Shown here piece after piece: positions 61,199-64,000 of a stretch of 64,000 nucleotides of DNA. Positions within the stretch are counted from its first letter, which is position 1. Each line of letters starts with the position of its first letter. The stretch is from Pedobacter zeae. Its GTDB lineage: Bacteria > Bacteroidota > Bacteroidia > Sphingobacteriales > Sphingobacteriaceae. The DNA is taken from contig NZ_JACIEF010000002.1 of assembly GCF_014196715.1 (NCBI RefSeq), positions 1,178,001-1,242,000 of the forward strand. Reading direction: 5' to 3'. The notes under the pieces were generated by a model, which was not told where the DNA came from, searched no databases, and worked only from the letters and a program-made list of their open reading frames with translations. The translations under genes and the position numbers were made by a program.

Positions 61199-61472
61199 AA
61201 GGGATCACGCCAGTCTTATCTTATAGGTTTGCGATTGGAAGTAGCAGCGCTTGTTACTAAGCCTGATTGAAACGGAAAGACCGGACCGAGGAACGAGGGA
61301 GGACTTGTAGTGTAAAGCAGGACAGGAGGCCGCCACAGCTCACCGGATCGTTCACTTCCTTAAAAAAATACAATTTAACTGATATGGCAGTGTATTCAGG
61401 AAATTGCTAAAAATTGCTACAGGTATTCTTCAATGCTTCCCTTACCTTCCCTGACCACTTCGAACTCGCCCT
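61199..61472. repeat. Tandem duplication beside yciO, copy 1 (gene-distal)
   Basis: A 274-base unit matching 61485-61758 at the same length with few differences. Its right end (61409-61472) is a decayed copy of the last ~20 codons of the YciO-type gene. The 12-base interval between copies is not repeated. Confidence 0.9.
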
Positions 61473-61484
61473 TATTTAGTTGCC

Positions 61485-61758
61485 AAGGGATCACGCAGGT
61501 CTTATGTTATAGGTTTGTGATTGAAAGTAGCAGCGCTTGTTACTAAGCCTGATTGAAACGGAAAGACCGGACCGAGGAACGAGGGAGGACTTGTAGTGTA
61601 AAGCAGGACAGGAGGCCGCCACAGCTCACCGGAGCGCTCACTTCCTTAAAAAAATACAATTTAACTGATATGGCAGTATATTCAGAAAATTGCCAAAAAT
61701 TGCTACAGGTATTCTTCAATGTTTCCCTTACCTTCCCTGATCACTTCGAACTCGCCCT
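61485..61758. repeat. Tandem duplication beside yciO, copy 2 (gene-proximal)
   Basis: Matches 61199-61472 over 274 bases. The right end is the authentic 3' end of the YciO-type gene (61703 onward); the left part is intergenic. Confidence 0.9.
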
Positions 61759-62323
61759 GGGTACAATCAATCACCGTAGAAGCCTCGTTATCTCCATAAC
61801 CTCCATCGATGATCAGGTCGACCAGGTCTTCGTATTTTTCGTGGATCAGTTCCGGATCAGTAGAATATTCGATCACATCATCATCGTCTTTTATCGAAGT
61901 AGAGAGGATCGGGTTGCCCAGTTCTTTAACAATGCAGCGGGCGATATTATTGTCGGGTACACGGATACCTACCGTTTTTTTGTTCGAACTCAGTAATTTA
62001 GGTACATTGTTGTTGGCGTTAAAAATAAAGGTAAACGGACCCGGTAAGGCTTTTTTAAGCACCCTGAAAGTGGTATTGTCAATCGGTTTAATGTAGTCGG
62101 AAATGTGTTTCAGATCGTGGCAGATAAACGAAAAATTAGCCTTCTCGGGTTTTATGCCACGGATACGGCAAATTTTTTCAATGGCTTTCTGGTTGGTAAT
62201 ATCGCAGCCCAAACCATAAATCGTATCGGTTGGATAAATAATGAGGCCGCCTTTTTTCAGCACCTCTGCTACCTGTTCGATGGCTTTTTCGTTGGGGTTT
62301 TCAGGATAAATCTTAATAAGCAT
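61703..62323 (-). CDS. YciO-type L-threonylcarbamoyl-AMP synthase-like protein
   Basis: A 206-residue protein of the YrdC/Sua5/YciO family. The nucleotide-binding segment GGLIIYPTDTIYGLGCD is at ~25-41, KANFSFICHDL follows, then LPGPFTFIF and VGIRVPDN; the C-terminal half ends with STVIDCTQGEFEVIREGKG. Length and C-terminal pattern are closer to E. coli YciO (206 residues) than to Sua5. The family makes threonylcarbamoyl-AMP for the tRNA t6A modification; YciO's own role is debated. Its 3' end is duplicated downstream. Confidence 0.9.
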   Translation of the reverse strand: MLIKIYPENPNEKAIEQVAEVLKKGGLIIYPTDTIYGLGCDITNQKAIEKICRIRGIKPEKANFSFICHDLKHISDYIKPIDNTTFRVLKKALPGPFTFIFNANNNVPKLLSSNKKTVGIRVPDNNIARCIVKELGNPILSTSIKDDDDVIEYSTDPELIHEKYEDLVDLIIDGGYGDNEASTVIDCTQGEFEVIREGKGNIEEYL

Positions 62324-62353
62324 AACGTAAAAATAACAATTTAATGGTGTCAG

Positions 62354-62382
62354 TTGTTTAATAATCCTAATCTTTATCTTTG
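62354..62382 (+). promoter_or_regulatory. Bacteroidota promoter of the glutamate-synthase-like gene
   Basis: TTG at 62354-62356, 18 bases, then TATCTTTG at 62375-62382, and the ATG at 62413 follows 30 bases later. A good match to the consensus. Confidence 0.75.
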
Positions 62383-62412
62383 TAACAACAAAACATCCGC
62401 TAATCTGATTTT

Positions 62413-64000
62413 ATGAGAAAAGCTTTCGTCGCCATCGCCGCATTTTTAGTTGCCCTTACCATTATGCTGGGGCTTTACCACCCGTTTTTATGGTGGACAT
62501 TTATTTTCACCGGCCCTTTTGTGCTGCTTGGGATTTACGATTTGTACCAGCCCAAACACAGCATTGTACGTAACTACCCGGTTTTTGGTCGCTTACGTTA
62601 TTTTATGGAAGAGTTGCGGCCGAAAGTTTACCAGTATTTTGTAGAGAGCGATACCAACGGAACGCCCTATAACCGCTTAAACCGCTCGCTCATTTACCAG
62701 CGCGCTAAAACCGATAATGATACCATTCCCTTCGGCACGCAGTTAAACGTGTACGAAAATGGTTACGAGTGGTTAAGCCACAGTATTGCCGCTATTTCGC
62801 ACCACGAGCTGAATTTAGATCCGCGGGTGCTGGTTGGCGGACCAGATTGTAAAAAGCCTTATTCGGCCAGTATTTACAATATTTCGGCCATGAGTTTTGG
62901 TTCCTTAAGCCAGAATGCCATCCTGGCCTTAAACGGAGGGGCCAAACTGGGTAATTTTGCGCACAATACCGGCGAGGGGGGGATCAGCGATTATCACAGG
63001 CAGCCGGGTGGCGATTTAATCTGGCAGATCGGTACCGGTTATTTTGGCTGTCGCAATGCCGATGGTACCTTTAATTACGATGCTTATGCCGAGCGTGCCC
63101 AGGCCGATCAGGTTAAGATGATCGAGATTAAGCTTTCGCAGGGGGCTAAGCCTGGCCATGGTGGGATGTTACCCGCTAAAAAGGTAACGCCCGAGGTGGC
63201 GCGCATCCGTTTAGTGCCCGAAGGAAAAGATGTACTGTCGCCGCCGGCACATTCGGCTTTCAGCACGCCCATTGGTTTGCTCGAATTTGTGAAAAAACTG
63301 CGCGAGCTATCGGGTGGTAAACCTGTTGGATTTAAGCTGTGTATCGGCCGTAAAAGCGAGTTTTATGCCATTTGCAAGGCAATGGTAGAAACAAAGATTT
63401 ACCCCGATTTTATTACCGTTGACGGGGGCGAGGGCGGAACCGGTGCTGCACCACAGGAATTTTCCAACTCGGTAGGGATGCCGCTGCGCGAAGGGGTGGC
63501 CTTTGTGTACGATGTGTTAAATGGTTTCGACCTGAAGAAACACATCAAAATTATTGCTTCGGGTAAAGTAGCTACCGGATTTGACCTGGTTAAAAATATA
63601 GCATTGGGCGCTGATATGTGTAATGCCGCCCGCGGAATGATGTTTGCCCTGGGTTGTATCCAGGCACTGGAGTGTAACAGTAATACCTGCCCAACGGGCG
63701 TGGCCACGCAAGATCCGAGTTTAATGAAAGGTTTGGTGGTAGAGGATAAAACGGTAAGGGTTAAAAACTTTCACAACCTTACCGTGGCCAGTGCGGTAGA
63801 ATTACTGGGCGCTGCCGGATTAAGGGAGCCGCACCAGCTCAGCAGGGCGTATATCAACAGGCGTGTAAGCCCGAGTGTAATGCAGAGTTATTTGGAGACC
63901 TTTCCGTATATCCCGGCAGGTAGCTTGCTGCAAACGCCTTATCCAACCCGTTACGAACTGGGTATGGCCTTAAGTACTTCGCAAAGTTTTGCACCTACCG
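62413..64000 (+). CDS. FMN-binding glutamate synthase-like protein (incomplete, cut by window end)
   Basis: Reads from ATG at 62413 for 529 codons without a stop to the end of the window. The first ~45 residues are hydrophobic (two short membrane helices, MLGLYHPFLWWTFIFTGPF). The rest is the large-subunit FMN barrel of glutamate synthase: MSFGSLSQNAILALNGGAK, IKLSQGAKPGHGGMLPA, FITVDGGEGGTGAAP and the iron-sulfur-type cysteines in LGCIQALECNSNTCPTGVA. It belongs to the short FMN-binding glutamate-synthase-domain proteins, not the 1500-residue GltB. A promoter lies 30 bases upstream. Confidence 0.88.
   Translation, partial: MRKAFVAIAAFLVALTIMLGLYHPFLWWTFIFTGPFVLLGIYDLYQPKHSIVRNYPVFGRLRYFMEELRPKVYQYFVESDTNGTPYNRLNRSLIYQRAKTDNDTIPFGTQLNVYENGYEWLSHSIAAISHHELNLDPRVLVGGPDCKKPYSASIYNISAMSFGSLSQNAILALNGGAKLGNFAHNTGEGGISDYHRQPGGDLIWQIGTGYFGCRNADGTFNYDAYAERAQADQVKMIEIKLSQGAKPGHGGMLPAKKVTPEVARIRLVPEGKDVLSPPAHSAFSTPIGLLEFVKKLRELSGGKPVGFKLCIGRKSEFYAICKAMVETKIYPDFITVDGGEGGTGAAPQEFSNSVGMPLREGVAFVYDVLNGFDLKKHIKIIASGKVATGFDLVKNIALGADMCNAARGMMFALGCIQALECNSNTCPTGVATQDPSLMKGLVVEDKTVRVKNFHNLTVASAVELLGAAGLREPHQLSRAYINRRVSPSVMQSYLETFPYIPAGSLLQTPYPTRYELGMALSTSQSFAPT

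Overview
The window looks like chromosomal DNA of a Bacteroidota bacterium, most probably a Sphingobacteriaceae member close to Pedobacter. The reasons are a PorP/SprF protein beside a giant secreted protein with a gliding-type C-terminal sorting domain, a fused MurF-alanine racemase, several promoters of the Bacteroidota type (TTG, about 19 bases, TAnnTTTG), A-rich ribosome-binding regions and families I know mainly from this phylum. The genus is an inference. The window ends inside a glutamate-synthase-like gene.

Layout. 0-4.7 kb: two minus-strand modules in which short-chain dehydrogenases are followed by their own AraC-type regulators. 5.1-9.0 kb: a 1291-residue protein of repeated Q-x-W (beta-trefoil) units with a helical/beta C-terminal region, followed by a frameshifted gene remnant. 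9.6-13 kb: two copies of a tRNA-Gly/tRNA-Leu pair, each with its own promoter, processing-type hairpin and terminator, flanking a ROK kinase and a secreted serine hydrolase. 13-25.5 kb: housekeeping and membrane genes (recX, murF-alr, recR, a LOG-family enzyme, a sodium symporter, a Kir-type potassium channel), separated by low-complexity repeats that differ in each gap. 25.5-29.6 kb: trpD-F-B-A behind a classical attenuator whose 17-residue leader peptide has three consecutive tryptophans; trpE, trpG and trpC are absent. 30-40 kb: an NmrA-like protein, a rhomboid protease, a GNAT enzyme and a TetR-controlled RND efflux operon with visible palindromic operators.

42.4-48.8 kb is an AT-rich defence island. 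It holds (i) a MazG-like pyrophosphohydrolase abutting a GIY-YIG / P-loop ATPase / LexA-S24-like fusion, (ii) an unassigned 297-residue protein paired with a four-helix membrane protein, (iii) a probable type II Thoeris system (TIR-type ThsB plus membrane-anchored Macro ThsA) and (iv) an XRE regulator. Pair (i) is my best candidate for a poorly described system; pair (ii) is a second one. Right after the island lies a rod-like RNA with its own promoter that I read as the Bacteroidota 6S RNA.

49-64 kb: an orphan 434-residue protein, nhaA, a mosaic of shuffled repeat modules shared with the 40-41 kb gap, the type IX secretion cargo (lamin-tail domains plus a nuclease-like domain) with its PorP/SprF partner, a YciO-type threonylcarbamoyl-AMP synthase and the truncated glutamate-synthase-like gene. 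Two genes (the Kir channel and yciO) have their 3' ends tandemly duplicated downstream, which suggests a recurrent local duplication process.
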